A stretch of DNA of 64,000 nt from Hyalella azteca (Eukaryota > Arthropoda > Malacostraca > Amphipoda > Hyalellidae), in NCBI RefSeq assembly GCF_000764305.2, contig NW_025946654.1, forward strand, positions 286,908 through 350,907, written 5' to 3'. This document shows, in pieces, positions 13,801 to 28,800 of this stretch. The position numbers were made by a program, and so were the translations under genes. Within the stretch, counting starts at the first letter, position 1. Every line of letters starts with the position of its first letter. The notes below the pieces were generated by a model, which did no database searches, was not told where the DNA came from, and saw nothing but the letters and a program-made list of their open reading frames with translations.

Positions 13801-16800
13801 TCAAATAGAGACAAAATCACGTGCTTTAATCCATATTCGTAAAAAATATTGAGTAACACCACGTGAAGTTCATGAAATATTTAATATAAACACATTTTAG
13901 ATTATACGCTATTAATATACATGAAAGTTGTTGAATTCACGATTGGTGAGCTAGAGTTTTCACCTGCTAAAAAAAAGACTTTTGAAGAAGCAAACGAAGA
14001 TGTTTGTTTATTTCTTGAATCGAGTAATAAGAATCGAGCTTCTCATCAGCCTTGCATACGATTAACAGATTATTTTATGCCATAAATAAAAAGAAAGGAC
14101 AAAATTGTTTACTATTGACAATAAAGCGATACAAGTGAAGTTATTTTTTAAAAAAGATAGTAACAACGCACTGAAGGATACCAAAGCACATGATCTGCCT
14201 TTATTGCCTTATAATCAAAGCTTCTTATATATAAGTAAAGAAAGCAAGCAAATACGATAGAGAGAAGGTCGAGCAATATGCAGTAAATATGCAATATATT
14301 TGGGCAATAATCGCAATTCTCCCTCAGGCAGCAAGCTAGGACCAAATGAAAAAAGTATTATAATAATAATAATCTACAGAAATGCGCTATGCATGGGTAA
14401 CTAATGTATGATGTTTTTGGCCCGTGCAGATGTTGATCAAAGTATGCAGAAAGTTATATGCTCTGATGTTATAATCATTGATAGAGATCCTAAAAGGCAA
14501 GCATTGCTAAGCGAGCGGCAATTCACTGAGATGAGCCACAACGTACGAACGATGCACCTCTACGAACACCATTTCAATCAGATAGACGGAAAACTGAAGA
14601 AAATTATCCCAATATACGGGACGAAGACCTTTGATGCTGCAGGTACCTTGATACGCAGAGTGAATTGAAACTGGGCAGGTATGTTGATGCGCCCGAAAAA
14701 AAGAAGCACTTCATAAAATTGTGGCAAAAATTGTAGGAATGGAACAAAGTTCTAACTTGGTTTGCGTAGAAAATGCTAAAAATCGTGGAGATTCATTAAC
14801 TAACCGTGAAATTGCAGAGATCATCAAATTTTGTATAAAATTTAAATTTAGGAAACTTTCGATCCTTGGAAATTTATTTCGAAGACAGTGATAAAGTTTC
14901 TGTGAGAATATCTACGACCTGTGAATCGTTCGATAAATATTTTAGAACAGAGCATAAAAGAAATATGTGTTTATCGTATGAACGGAAAATGCGAATTTAA
15001 ATACAAATTCCAAGTTGCAAATGAAATAGGCAAACGAAGGAAAAATACTAGAAACGAAGTTGGAGGGACAAGCCAGTAAAATATAAAGAAACCCGGAAAT
15101 GCGTTGTACCGAATTCATCAGCTAACATGTTCGTAAATCCGAAATTTATTGGATTGCTTCGTAAGGGGAAACCTAAATTAAAATGAAGAGATTATTCGGG
15201 AAGAATTTATGCTCTGAGTTAAAGCAATAATTTTAAGTGATAGAATGTGCGTAGACATGTGCTATTATTCGAAACTTAATGAAGAGAAGAAGAAAATCAG
15301 ACGAAGAAGAGATGTGCAGAGCAACAGAAAATGAATATAAGGAGCTGACGTTCATGCAAAACCGTGGATGAGCATAAATATAGGTAGCAACCGAGAGAAA
15401 TAAGATTTGAGGCTAATACAAAGCTGCCAGAAATACATTAACTGCTAGCTGTAACATTGAGTATATATTGATAAAGTGAAAGACTGTACATCATCGATTA
15501 CTTAGTATTTTTGAAAACGTTTCACGAAGCGTACATGCTTAATATTAGTTCGATCATTCACGTAAGATTCCCCTAAATGTGCAGCGAATGTAGTGAGTAA
15601 AGAATGTGTCGAAAGAAAACACTTTTGGAACGAAGCAATGACGCATGGAATACGGGAAAAATATATATAAATGCAGAAATAGTCTGATAAAAACAATTTC
15701 AACTGTCTGGATAACTAAACTATCCAGTTGAATTCGTCGGTTATTCAGTAGAATAATTGAGCTAAATCCCTCTTGAATATAACGATAATGAAGCAATTAC
15801 TTAAGAAAATAACAGGAACGAATAAGAAATTCTAAAAATGTAAGAAATTTTTGTTTGAGGAAAAATTATTAGCATGTTAAATAAAATTATACAACGTTTT
15901 GAGAATGAAAGACGAGTCGAGAAATGTGCAAGAATGTTGTGATTTCCGGTACTATATATTTCTTATTTCAATATTTGTATTTAGAATCAAATAAAACAAA
16001 ATATTCATCATTCACAAAATCGTTTGCTATTTCTTTCCAGATAATATAAAAATGTTGAAGGGTTTAACATTCATTTCCTTTGGAATAATTTTTTTCAGGA
16101 CATTCATGTTCCTCTCTACGGACGGTTTACCTGCGCTGTCATGTGAAGGCGGCGACTTCAAGAGCTTCCCGTCTAACGCGTTCATGTTTCACAGAGAAAC
16201 ATGTTCTTTTGCTCGGCAAATTGTCCATTAACTTTTTTTGTCGGGATAAAATGAGTAATATAAATATATTATCTGAATACCTTATAGCGCAGCGAAAAAC
16301 TTCCTGTTTTTCATGGTGTACTAATTATTTTAGAAGCGTTTGAGTGTACATATGGATGACCTTTCCGCGTAAAAAAGATACGTACACCTTTAAGAAGCAA
16401 TTTTACCTTGAGAATAAAGTTTGCGAAGGGAATTCACAAGCAATCAGTATAATTTCGTAAATCAAAAATTTGAAGTGTGACGTTCTAAATTGCTCTCCTT
16501 TTGCTTTTACTGAGACGGCAAAGCTCCGCCATAATATCTAGACTCAAAAGTTCAATTCAAACTTTACTGTTACGTGACACATTTTCTCATTATTGTCCGG
16601 TTAGTAGCGCCTGACAGTATAAAGACTATCCTGCCATCGGTAATATATTAAAAAATATGAAACTAAACTAAACTCATACGAATAGATGAATATTACAGAC
16701 AATGTAAATGAATTTAGATTAAAGTTGTTGGAAAAAGCATTTTCCACATGCTTCATTAAGCTTGAATATCTGGACTTGTTTTGTGTTGTAAAATTAGTAA

Positions 16801-19800
16801 ACGGAAACTGTAGGTTGTTGAGAGGATAGCCGGAGAGTCAGTTGGAGGAGACACGTGGCGCCGAATACACAGATTACTATAGCTTCCTGATACGCTAGCC
16901 CTTTTACGTGTCCAGTGTCCGAACTATTTAATATAAGCTATATAGTCCTAAATGAACTTCTGTTAAAACCGATTTGTGACTAATTGTATTAACCTACTTC
17001 GTGAATAAAGCTATTGAACTTAACGTCTGCAAGTGCCCTTTCCAAATTCGTGATTAATTATAGAATCAACAGTTAGACAACGCAATGTACTAAAGAACGA
17101 TCACTATAGGCCTATATGCGGTGCCTCAGCTGATGCGGCAGCTGACAGGCCCGACAAAGTGAAAATAGAGCAAGCAAAGAAACTATCCACGTATAAAGCT
17201 TGTAAGGAGCAAACGCATGTAAGAGTAGAATAAGAGAAGACAACAACGAAGTACTGACGTACGAAGACACGGATGAGAAAACATGGACATGGAGGAACGA
17301 AGCACAACACTCGTGGAGTCACGAACAACACGGATAAAAATAAACAATTATATAGAATAATTTAGGCACACTTTGCAAGAAAATTAGCGATAAACGAAAC
17401 ATGGCATCAACTTATTATAAAAATAGAATTTCGTTTTCAAAATTAAATTCATTTTCATCAAATTAGAAAAATTTATAGAAACTTAAAACATTTTAAACTA
17501 TTGTATAAATTCAATAACCAACGCACAAATCCACACAAACGAAACTATAAAAAGTATCACAAAATTTTCAAGAAAATTTTTGAAATGATAAAGTACGCTT
17601 ACAAGTAGACGGGAGAAAAGCTGGTCATTTAGGTGCAGAAGCCTCAAGCGTTAAAAACTAGCAAACTACGAATAAGAACTGTGATAAAATATCTACAGAT
17701 ATGTACCCGCAACAATGTCTATGAAGTAAGCCTCAAAGAGTTTACAGGGGATTGTGCATAGTCCCTTTATAGTATAGTCTGCAAGCAAGAAAACACACGA
17801 GGTCACACATGGCACGAAAGCGAAACACTTCACTTCACCACAGTGAAAAATTATGGCCGAATTTACGCCAACTGTCACCCATAATACGGCCATATTTTTC
17901 ATTGGGTGAAGGTATTTCAACCTGCAAAAAGTCATGGCTGAATCTGGGAGGTTTCATCATCGTCCAATTAACGGCTATAATTATTGCATGAATGTTTTCT
18001 GTTGGGCATTGGCAAAATACTCGACAAAAACATAGAAGAATTATGAGTGGCCGATAGTCGGACAATGTGTGGCCACCGATCCTCCTGCCATGATTTCCAG
18101 CATGGTTGAGGCAGATTGTGTATTTTAGGCGGCACAATTAACTCAATGGCACCACAAAAAGACGTCACATGTAAAGGTTAAACAGGATATCCTCGATAGC
18201 TGTTTCTATAACTCCAATTGTAAATCATTGAAAATTATCGACGGCTGATCATCGGCCACCGAACAGTGGGACTTGATTTTTAATGTGCTGGCAGCTTACT
18301 CTCAGCTTGTTATAATAGACACATCGCGTTCAGGCACAAGCAATGTAAATCGGTATTTCCATGTGAATAAAGTTGCCTCTAACATTGGACTTAGTGCTTG
18401 GTGCACATTTAGGCAGCAATAAATAGGTTATTTACAATTTTTATTGCTCCTAGTTTTCGATCGATGATTATACCTGACCGGCGATCAGAGATACGACACG
18501 AGACACTGTCGGTCTCAGGTCCGAACGAAGCCGGACCTTGATATCATTCACACTGAAACTGATCAAGATAATTTACAGTGAAAGTAATAACCAGAGGCCA
18601 AACGACTCTGACACATCGATGAATTGATATGTAAAAATTCAATTGAAATAAAAAATGTTTTTATGTGCTTGAACGCAAAGGGTCCACATACTTTTTTGCA
18701 CTCTAGGAAGGCATTTGAATTGCCAAACCTCGAGGAAGAGAAAGAGAGAGAGAACTCTAGATCTAACTACGTAGTAGCGGTGCAAAAGTAAGGCATCAAC
18801 AGAGCTTAATTAAAAATATAATGGAATGAAGCAGAAGAGGAAGATGAAGTTGTTTAAATTTATCTCAGTCAATGTGAAGAAAGGTCTTTAATTTTAGAAT
18901 AAGGCAATATTTGGCATTAGAGTTGAAGAACGAAACATATTCGTGATATATAAAAATGTAAATTTATTTAGGATTTATTTATAATAGGATTAATTTATCT
19001 TGTTAATAATGAGTTTTATAAATGATGAAATTCGATCAAAGAAAATAAAATAAAAAATTATCTATGCTAACAATAGAATGCAGAGCGCATTTGCCTGCAT
19101 AGAAAATTCAACTTGGGCAAAATTAAAATAATTTTATGAGAGAAAATTCATTATTGAATATCAACACCTGAAAAAATACAGCCTTCTGGTCTCAGCGATG
19201 CTGCCCCATCATAAAGATTAGTATTACTAAGACAATTCGATAATTCGGAACATCAACAATTTTGCCAAGGTGCTGAAAATATTTGACTTCGAATTTTCCT
19301 AATTCCTTCCTTATTGAAAAATAAATTATTACAATCCGCTAATTTGAATCTGAAGATAAACCAGATTATTTGTCAGGAGGATAAACTAAATTATGTCTGT
19401 AATCTTTTAACACAAATTCATCATAATTGATGTGAAATATTTCTCTGCCTGTCATTTATGGCACACCCTTTATTAAATCATTTCAATAAATCACGGTGGA
19501 AAATAACCAAATATTTCGTATTAAGTTAAGTTGACACAATTTATTTCAAGGAAGGACATTACCAGATTTTCAATATTACTAACATTTACTATGTAGAAGG
19601 CATGAAAAAATTTACAGATTGCACGAAAATTCGTGAACCAGTCAATAGATTATATGCAACATGGCTGGCATTATTTTGAAACCTAGCAAGAGAATTAAAT
19701 GTAAACAAGTATCGACTGGGGGAATTTAATTCAATTATTCATCATAAAATATTTACTATCAACGTTTCTGATTCACGGTTGCTTCTTGAACCGACGCAAT

Positions 19801-22800
19801 TCAACGTGAGGTATTTGAAGCCATAATTGTTATCTAATGATCTTTTGAGCCAATTACCCTGTTTGATGGTAATTGGTCCTGAGGGTAATCAGTCCCGACT
19901 GAACTTAGTCCTGATTGAAGGTAATTGATCCTGCCTAAGAGTAATCCCGTGCAGATGTTGATCAAAGTATGCAGAAAGTTATATGCTCTGATGTTATAAT
20001 CATTGATAGAGATCCTAAAAGGCAAGCATTGCTAAGCGAGCGGCAATTCACTGAGATGAGCCACAACGTACGAACGATGCACCTCTACGAACACCATTTC
20101 AATCAGATAGACGGAAAACTGAAGAAAATTATCCCAATATACGGGACGAAGACCTTTGATACTGCAGGTACCTTGATACGCAGAGTGAATTGAAACTGGG
20201 CAGGTACGTTGGTACTCTCAAAAAAAAGAGGCACTTCATAAAATTATGGCAACGTGGAATGGTTGTGCAAAAATAGTGGGAATGGAACAAAGTTCAAACT
20301 TGGTTTGCGTAAAAAATGCTAAAAATCGTGGAGATTCATTAACTAACCGTGAGATTGCGGAAATCATCAAATTTTGTATAAAATTTAAATTCAGGAAACT
20401 TTCGATGCCTGGAAATTTATTTTGAAGACAGCGAAAAAGTTTCTGCGAGAATATCTAACACCTGTGCACCGTTCAATAAATATTTTAGAACAGAACATAC
20501 AAGAAATATGTGTTTATCGTAGGGACTGAAAATACGAATTTGAATACTAATTCCGATTTACAAATGAAATGGGCAGATGAAGGAAAAAATATTAGAAACG
20601 AAGTTTGAAGCAAGTAAAAAATAAAGAAACCCGGAAAATGCGTTGTACCGAATTCATCAGGAAACATGTTCGTAAATCCGAAATTTATTGGATTGTTTCG
20701 TAAGGGGAAACCTAAATTAAAATGAAGAGATTTTTCGCGAAGAAATTATGCTCTGAGTTGAAGCAATAATTTTCAGTGACAGAATATGAGTAGACATGTG
20801 CTATTAATCGAAACTTAATGAAGAGAAGAAGGAAATCAGATGAAGAAGAGATGTGCAGAGCAACAGAAAATGAATATAAGGAGCTGACATTCATGAATAA
20901 CATGGATGAGCATAAATATAGGTACCAATCGAGAGATATAAGATTTGAAGCATATACAAAGCTGCTAGAAATACATTAACTGCTAGCTGTAACATTGAGT
21001 ATATATTGCTGAAGTGAATGACTGTACATCATCGATTACTTAGTATTTTTGAATAAGTTTTACGAAGCGTACATGCTTAATATTAGTTCGATCATTGACG
21101 TAAGATTCCCCTAAATGTGCAGTGAATGTAGTGAGTAAAGAATGTGTCGAAAGAAAACACTTTCGGAAAGAAGCAATGAAGCATGGAACACTGGAAAATT
21201 ATTATATAAATGCAGGAATAAACTGATAAAAAACAATTTCAACTGTCTGGAAAACTAAACTATTCAGTTGAACTCGTCGATTATTCAGTAGGGTAATTGA
21301 GCTAAATCCTTCTTGACAATTACGACAATGAAGCAATTTCTGATAAAAATACCAGGAACGAATGAGAAATTCTAAAAATGTAAGAAGTTTTTGTTTAAGG
21401 AAAAATTATTAGCATGTGAAATAAAAGTATACAACGTTTTGAGAATGAAAGACGAGTCGAAAAACGTGCAAGAATGGTTTGATTTCCGATACTATTTTTC
21501 GTTCCAATACTTGGATGTTAGATTCAAATAAAACAAAATATTCATTATTCACAAAATTATTTTTTATTTTTTTCCCAGATTATATAAACATGTTGAATGG
21601 TTTAGCATTCATTTCCTTGGTAATACTTTTTTTCAGGACATTCATGTTCCTCCATACGGACGGTTTAACTGCGCTGTCATGTGAAGGCGGTGACTTCAAG
21701 TGCTTCTCGTCTAACGCGTTCATGTTTCACAGAGAAACATGTTCTTTTGCTCGGCAAATTGTCCAATAACTTTTTTTGTCGGGACAAAATGGGTAATATA
21801 AATATATTGTCAGAATACCTTACAAAACAGAAAACAAATTCCTTGTTTTTCATGATATACTAATTATTTTTGAAGCGTGTGTACATATATTTTTTGAGTG
21901 TACATATGGATGACCTTTCCGCGTAAAAAAGATACGTACACCTATAAGAAGCAATTTTCCCTTGGGAATAAAAGTTTGCGAAGGGAATTCACAAGCAATC
22001 TGTATAATTTTGTAACTAAAAAATTGGAGTTGGACGTTCTAAATTGCTCTCCTTTTGCTTTTACTGAGACAGCAAAGCTCCGCCATAATATCTAGACTCA
22101 AAAGTTCAATACAAACTTTACTGCTATGTGCTACATTTTCTCATCATTGTCCGGTTAGTAGCGCCTGACATTATAAAGACTATCCTGCCATCGGTAATAT
22201 ATTTAAAAATATGAAACAAAACTAAATTCATACGAATTGATGAATATTACAGACAATGTATATGAATTCAGATAAAAGTGAAATAGAGCAAGCAAAGAAA
22301 CTATCCGCGGATAAAGCTTGTAAGGAGCAAACGCATGGAAGAGAAGAATAAGAGGAGAAGACAACAACGAAGTACTGACGTACGAAGACACGGATGAGAA
22401 AACATGGACATGGAGGAACGAAGCACAACACTCGTGGAGTCACGAACAACACGGATAAAAATAAACAATTATATAGAATAATTTAGGCACACTTTGCAAG
22501 AAAATTAGCGATAAACGAAACATGGCATCAACTTATTATAAAAATAGAATTTCGTTTTCAAAATTAAATTCATTTTCATCAAATTAGAAAAATTTATAGA
22601 AACTTAAAACATTTTAAACTATTGTATAAATTCAATAACCAACGCACAAATCCACACAAACGAAACTATAAAAAGTATCACAAAATTTTCAAGAAAATTT
22701 TTGAAATGATAAAGTACGCTTACAAGTAGACGGGAGAAAAGCTGACCATTTAGGTGCAGAAGCCTCAAGCGTTAAAAACTAGCAAACTACGAATAAGAAC

Positions 22801-25800
22801 TGTGATAAAATATCTACAGATATGTACCCGCAACAATGTCTATGAAGTAAGCCTCAAAGAGTTTACAGGGGATTGTGCATAGTCCCTTTATAGTATAGTC
22901 TGCAAGCAAGAAAACACACGAGGTCACACATGGCACGAAAGCGAAACACTTCACTTCACCACAGTGAAAAATTATGGCCGAATTTACGCCAACTGTCGCC
23001 CATAATGCGGTCATGTTTTTCATTAGGTGAAGATATTTCTACCTGCAAAAAGCCATGGCTGGATGTGGGAGGTTTCATCATCGTCCAATAAACGGCTATC
23101 ATCATTGCATGCATGTTTTCTGTCGGGCATTGGCGCAATACTCGACAAAAACATAGAAGAATTATGAGTGGCCGATAGTCGGACAATGTGTGGCCACCGA
23201 TCCTCCTGCCAAGATTTCCAGCATGGTTGAGGCAGATTGTGTATTTTAGGCGGCACAATTAACTCAATGGCACCACAAAAAGACGTCACATGTAAAGGTT
23301 AAACAGGATATCCTCGATAGCTGTTTCTATAACTCCAATTGTAAATCATTTAAAATTATCGATCGCTGATCATCGGTCACCGAACAGTGGGACTGGATTT
23401 TTAATGTGCTGGCAGCTCACTCTTAGCTTGTTATAAAAGACACATCGCGTTCAGGCACAAGCAATGTAAATCGGTATTTCCAAGTAAATAACGTTGCCTC
23501 TAACATTGGACTTGGTGCTTGGTGCACATCTAGGCAGCAATAAATAGGTTATTTACAATTATACCAGACCGGCGATCAGAGATACGACACGAAACACTGT
23601 CGGTCTCAGGTCCGAACGAAGCCGGGCCTTGATATCATTCACACTGAAACTGATCAAGATAATTTACAGAGAAAGTTATAAACCAAGGCCAAATGACTCC
23701 TACAAATCGAGGAATTGATATGTGAAAATTCAATTAAAATAAAAAATGTTTTTATGTGCTTGAACGCAAAGGTCCACATATTTTTCTGCACTCTAGGAAG
23801 GCATTTGAATTGCCAAACCTCGAGGAAGAGAAAGAGAGAGAACTCTAGATCTAACTACGTAGTAGCGGTGCAGTTTCACTAAATAAGTAATCAGAAATGT
23901 GTGGTGAAACTCTAAGGCAAAAAAACAAACTATATTTCACGAGTTTTAAATTCATAGAAAACATATTTTGTGAACACGTGGACTTATGGTGAAGAATGAT
24001 AGCTTTCAAGCAATACGAGAAAAACCAGAGCTAGAGGACACAAAATAGTTACAAGTACGAATGTTAAATGAAATACCTAGAATATGAGTCTATTGGAACT
24101 TCATGACCGTAATTTTTGAAGGAAACTCTTATATGTTGGCTAAAGATTTGAAAAATAATCGAAAATACTGCTTTGTTACAAAAAATATGTAATCAATTTT
24201 CATCGTATTGCTTGAACGCAATAATTGTAGTCACTGGTAGGTATCAAAGCACAGCGTTAAAAGAGAAGACGATTAAATAGAGGGCAAATCATATTGTATG
24301 ATACATGATGGTGAAATTGACAGTGAAGACTTCAAAAATTATTAAAACGTATAATTTTATCCATGTTTCAAGTGACAGGTGAGTATGGCAAATTGAAACT
24401 GAGTAAATACTAATGATTTCTAGTGACAGCTGTGTATGGTCAATTGAAACTGGAGTAAAGACTAATGGTTTTTAGTGACAGCTGTGTATGGTCAATTGAA
24501 ACTGGAGTAAAGACTTATGGTTTCTAGNTGACTGTCGGCTGAACTAATGCGCGTCATAATAAAAGCGTAGATAAAGTAACGGCGTCCGCTGTGGATAAAT
24601 AACATGACGGAGGCAACTTCAATCCAGTATTCATGCTTGTTAGTGGCTTAAGGAATTTATTTAGAGGATAATTTAGTTTAGAGAACAAAACAAGGAACAA
24701 TATTGAGACCAACAAACAAGGAACAGGAAGAAAGCCGACAAACAAGGGATAGGAAGGATGCCAACTAATAAGGAACAGGAAGAAAGCCATCAAACAATAA
24801 AGCGCAACGTAACAGATGGATTGTGCGATAAGCTGCATGAATGGTGAGGGTGATGACTGTAAAATTTGTGATGACACGATAATGAAAATAGCAATCAATT
24901 TGGGGACGGAGATTGTGCAGCAATTTAACGTCACAGAAAATTAGCTGATTGTTTTCCAGCCCAAGTTGAAAATGATGTGAGAACTGCTCATACAATTCCC
25001 AACTACTGAGTGCTGGACAACTGTTGAAATATGAGGGATGACTTGGCATCCCCACATTTTAGGCTCAATTAAATGTCATGATATGATTAATTCCATAATT
25101 AACTGCTCATTAGATATTTTCCAACTACTGTTATATAAAACAAGTTTTATTAATATTTATTTTGCCCCTGTAATGTGCTCATTTGACAAAAATCCCAGAA
25201 TATCAAATAGATAAATAACTCATTCAGGTTGTCCCAACCGAAGATAGTTCAGATTATATTTATGGGGAAAAGATAAATATACTAAATGTTGTTAGCTTTC
25301 TAAAATCTCATGGCGTCAAAAATGACCACAGCTACAAGTCAGTCTTTGAAATATTTCTGAGTGTTGAGTTATTATATATTTTAAAAATTGCTTTACATTA
25401 GGTTTCTGTGTGTCAACACATTCTACATTCCGGATTTGAGGGATTCTTCAACCAATGCGTTTATGTGACTGACAAAAACGAAATTCTAACAAGTTTTAAA
25501 ATTTTAGTTGCACGAGAAGTTCACGGAGAGATTACTAATACGCTGGATATACTGAAATGAATAATAGCAAACTGAACAGATTATTAGTTAAAGGTCATCG
25601 AAAAGTAGATTTGAGTAACTTCATTGAAGTCAAAATGAATGAACAATGAGATATGATTTAGCAGAACAACTCTATTGTTTTTTAAGTAAACAAACGGAAC
25701 ATGAGATGCATAGAGAGACAGACAGACAGAGTAGAGGAAGAGCAGTAACGTAAAAAGTTCATAAACCGAGCACTCTGAGACGTATCCAATTCAGAGGCCG

Positions 25801-28800
25801 TCTTACCGAGACGTAATCAAGAAAACGTACGTTCTCGCATATCTAAAAGCAATAAAATTTTTAACAAAATTTCCAAGCCGTGTGTTAATTTCAAACAGCA
25901 AACAACACTAAATCTAGTAACCCAGCAGCTAAATTATATGAACAGAGCGGCTGCGTACATAAAGGCTGCAACTGTCTGGCTCTATCTACTCTTATATCTG
26001 TTGCAGCGCACTAAGCATCGCTCAACAATTAAACTATCATTGCGGAATTGCTGCTATTTATGTATAGTGCCAAGGAACGTTTATTCTAGGTGAATATTTA
26101 TGAAAAGTGCCGAAATTTGCTGATCCAACTAACCCAGTACAATTTTTGAACTTCGATGTTTAAGCAAAGGTACGGAGTACTGACGACAATACGAACGTTC
26201 TCTCTCTTTCGGTGTCGACGCTGGGGCAATCACTGGCTTGGCTACATCAGCTATAAGCGCACAAGGAAATTACACTCAAAGTCTTATAAGCACCGAGGTC
26301 AACTTTTTGGGTGCTACTCTTAAGCCAAATTTCATTATGTTTACTGGAATTTAAGTGCAGTTGTTTGCTGTGTAACCTCTAAAAAAGGAATTACGTCACT
26401 TCTTCAATAAAAGGGAAAATGCAAATTATGGTGTAGTGCTTTATTTACCCTATTACTCAATTATAGTTAGCAGTTCGCAAGACTTTTACTCAACTTTGAA
26501 TCAGTTCAAATTAGATGAATATTTCAAAAACTACTCAATGATAAGATCTCAAAAATAGGTTAATACCAAATCAGTGCGCCTGTATATATAATTACGTATC
26601 TCTAGTCTATGTGCCACGGAAGAATGTCAAAGAAGGCAGTGCGATGTACAGTCGTCCCCGAAATATCGGCGGCTCCGAGTGCAAAATTAAGCTCTAATTT
26701 TTTGGGGGATTTTAAACGGCGGAAAAATTATACTTCAAATTACCATAGTCAAAGAGAAGAATGCGTGGGAAACTGCATCTGAGCAATTGCTCTGATTGAA
26801 GAAACGAGCAATATGTTAACCGACCGCATCGTGTCAATCTTCCCGTGAAGAAGCATTACTTGAAAGTAAGGCATCAACAGAGCTTAATTAAAAATATAAT
26901 GGAATGAAGCAGAAGAGGAAGATGAAGTTGTTTAAATTTATCTCGGTCAATGTGAAGAAATGGCTTTAATTTTAGAATAAGGCAATATTTGTTATTAGAG
27001 TTGAAGAACGAAACATATTTGTGAAATATAACAATGTAAATAAACACTGTAAACAATGTAAATAAATACTGTTGGATGACAGAAAAGTTTCAGATATGAA
27101 CTGAGAAAGAATTTTATCTTTTATCTTGAAAAACAAGAAGCGGGAGAGTTTAGAGTAAAAATAATCACCATAATTTTATTTATCCCTAACTTATTATCTG
27201 TAATTTATAATAAGATTAATTTATCTCCTTAAAAATGAGCTTTAGAAATGATGAAATTCGATCATAGAAAACAAACAAAAAAATTATCTATGCTAACTAT
27301 AGACTGCAGAGCGCATTTGCCTGCACAGAAAATTCAACCTGCGAAAAAATTACCTTAATCAAAAATTTTTTAATTAAAAACTCAATTAAAATAATTTTAT
27401 GAGAGAAAATTAATTATTGAATATCAACACCTGAAAAAATACAGCCTTCTGGTCTCAGCGATGCTGCCCCATCATAAAGATTAGTATTACTATAAGACAA
27501 TTCGATAATTCGGAACATCAACAATTTTGCCAAGGGGCTAAAATATTTGAATTCGAATTTTCCTAATTCCTTCCTCATTGGAAAATAAATTATTACAATC
27601 CACTAATTTGAATCTGAGGATAAACTAAATTATTTGTTATGAGAATAAACTTAATAAACTTAATTAATTTATAATAATAAACTTAATTAATTGTTAGGAG
27701 GATAAACTAAATTATGACTGCAATCTGTTAACACAAATTCATCATAATTGATGTAAAAAATTTCTCTGTCTGTCATTTATGGCACACCCTTTATTAAATC
27801 ATTTCAACAAATCATGGTAGAAAACAACTAAATATTTCGTATGAAGGTAAAGTTGGCACAATTCATTTCAAGGAAGGACATTATCAGATTTTCAATATTA
27901 CTAACATTTACTATGCAGAAGGCATGAAAAAATTTACAAATTGCACGAAAATTCGTGAATTGGTAATTGGTCCTGAGGGTAATCGGTCCCAACTGAAGGT
28001 AACTTAGTCCTGATTGAAGGTAACTGATCCTGCCTAAGAGTAATTGGTCGAGGTTACCTGGTTTGTCGAGTTTGTTAAGCATGTTTGCAGGGGCAGACAT
28101 TGTTCTCTTGTAAGGACATTTAGGCCCGAGGGAAGAGCAGAGCGTCTTCGTGCTGGAGCTTTGGACGAGATTTAGGGCCTCTTGCGCCCGACTGTACTTG
28201 CGGTGCAAGTTCTCGCTGTTGATGATCACGTTTCGCAGGTCTGGTGCAAGAGAAGCCATATTAACTTATGGCTTGTTCGGGATTACATAACAAGAATTGA
28301 ATAATTATTAACTTATAAACTTAGGTACAAAATGCTCGCAGCAAATGATTACGTGGCCTAAGTTTCCTTGTAAAATGAAAATTTTAGTTTATCCAATGTC
28401 TGCGTTCCACGAGGTGGAAGCTCACTATTCAACTTTAAAATCTATTAACTAAATCATGCTTAACACGCTGACTCCGATTGCTTCATCTTGTAATTTTTTC
28501 AATCATTTCATTTCTTGTACTATTTTGAAATAGATTAAGTTGTTGCTAGACGGTTTTTTTGGACAAATTCCGTGATTTAGTTTTTTTTTCAATTGCGTTG
28601 GCCGGCTGAAATTTATGATAGGGGTACTCCCTAATTAAATTTTATAAACTGTAATAAACTGAAGAAATGGAATTTTTACACCGGCACCTACAAATACAAT
28701 AGTATATATTGAGTTATAGGACTTTTTGGCTTTTTTGTTCGCGGATTTGGCAGTTTTTCAAGCCATCTGGCAACCCTGAATTATATACCACTACGTCCTG

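Larger units (their letters stand above)
14421..18784. repeat. segmental duplication block S1, copy 1
   Basis: Begins CCCGTGCAGATGTTGATC and ends GTAGTAGCGGTGCA. Matches 19946-23872 over almost its whole length, with small indels. It holds an extra segment of about 430 bp (16735-17155) not in the other copy. Confidence 0.93.
19946..23872. repeat. segmental duplication block S1, copy 2
   Basis: Second copy of the 14421-18784 block in the same orientation. Long stretches, for example 22461-22820 against 17340-17700, look identical by eye, while others differ by several percent. Confidence 0.93.
13050..28057. other. 15-kb unc79 intron 23
   Basis: It runs from the acceptor of exon 24 to the donor of exon 23. 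13.1-14.4 kb is AT-rich without recognised content. 14.4-28.05 kb is a segmental duplication with inserted segments, described separately. No exon of unc79 was found inside. Confidence 0.85.

Noticed and set aside
17835..23289. 100-codon minus-strand ORFs in both S1 copies (MCRLKYTICLNHAGN...)
   Set aside because: Present in both copies only because the block is duplicated; frames overlap on both strands and no domain or splice signal was found.
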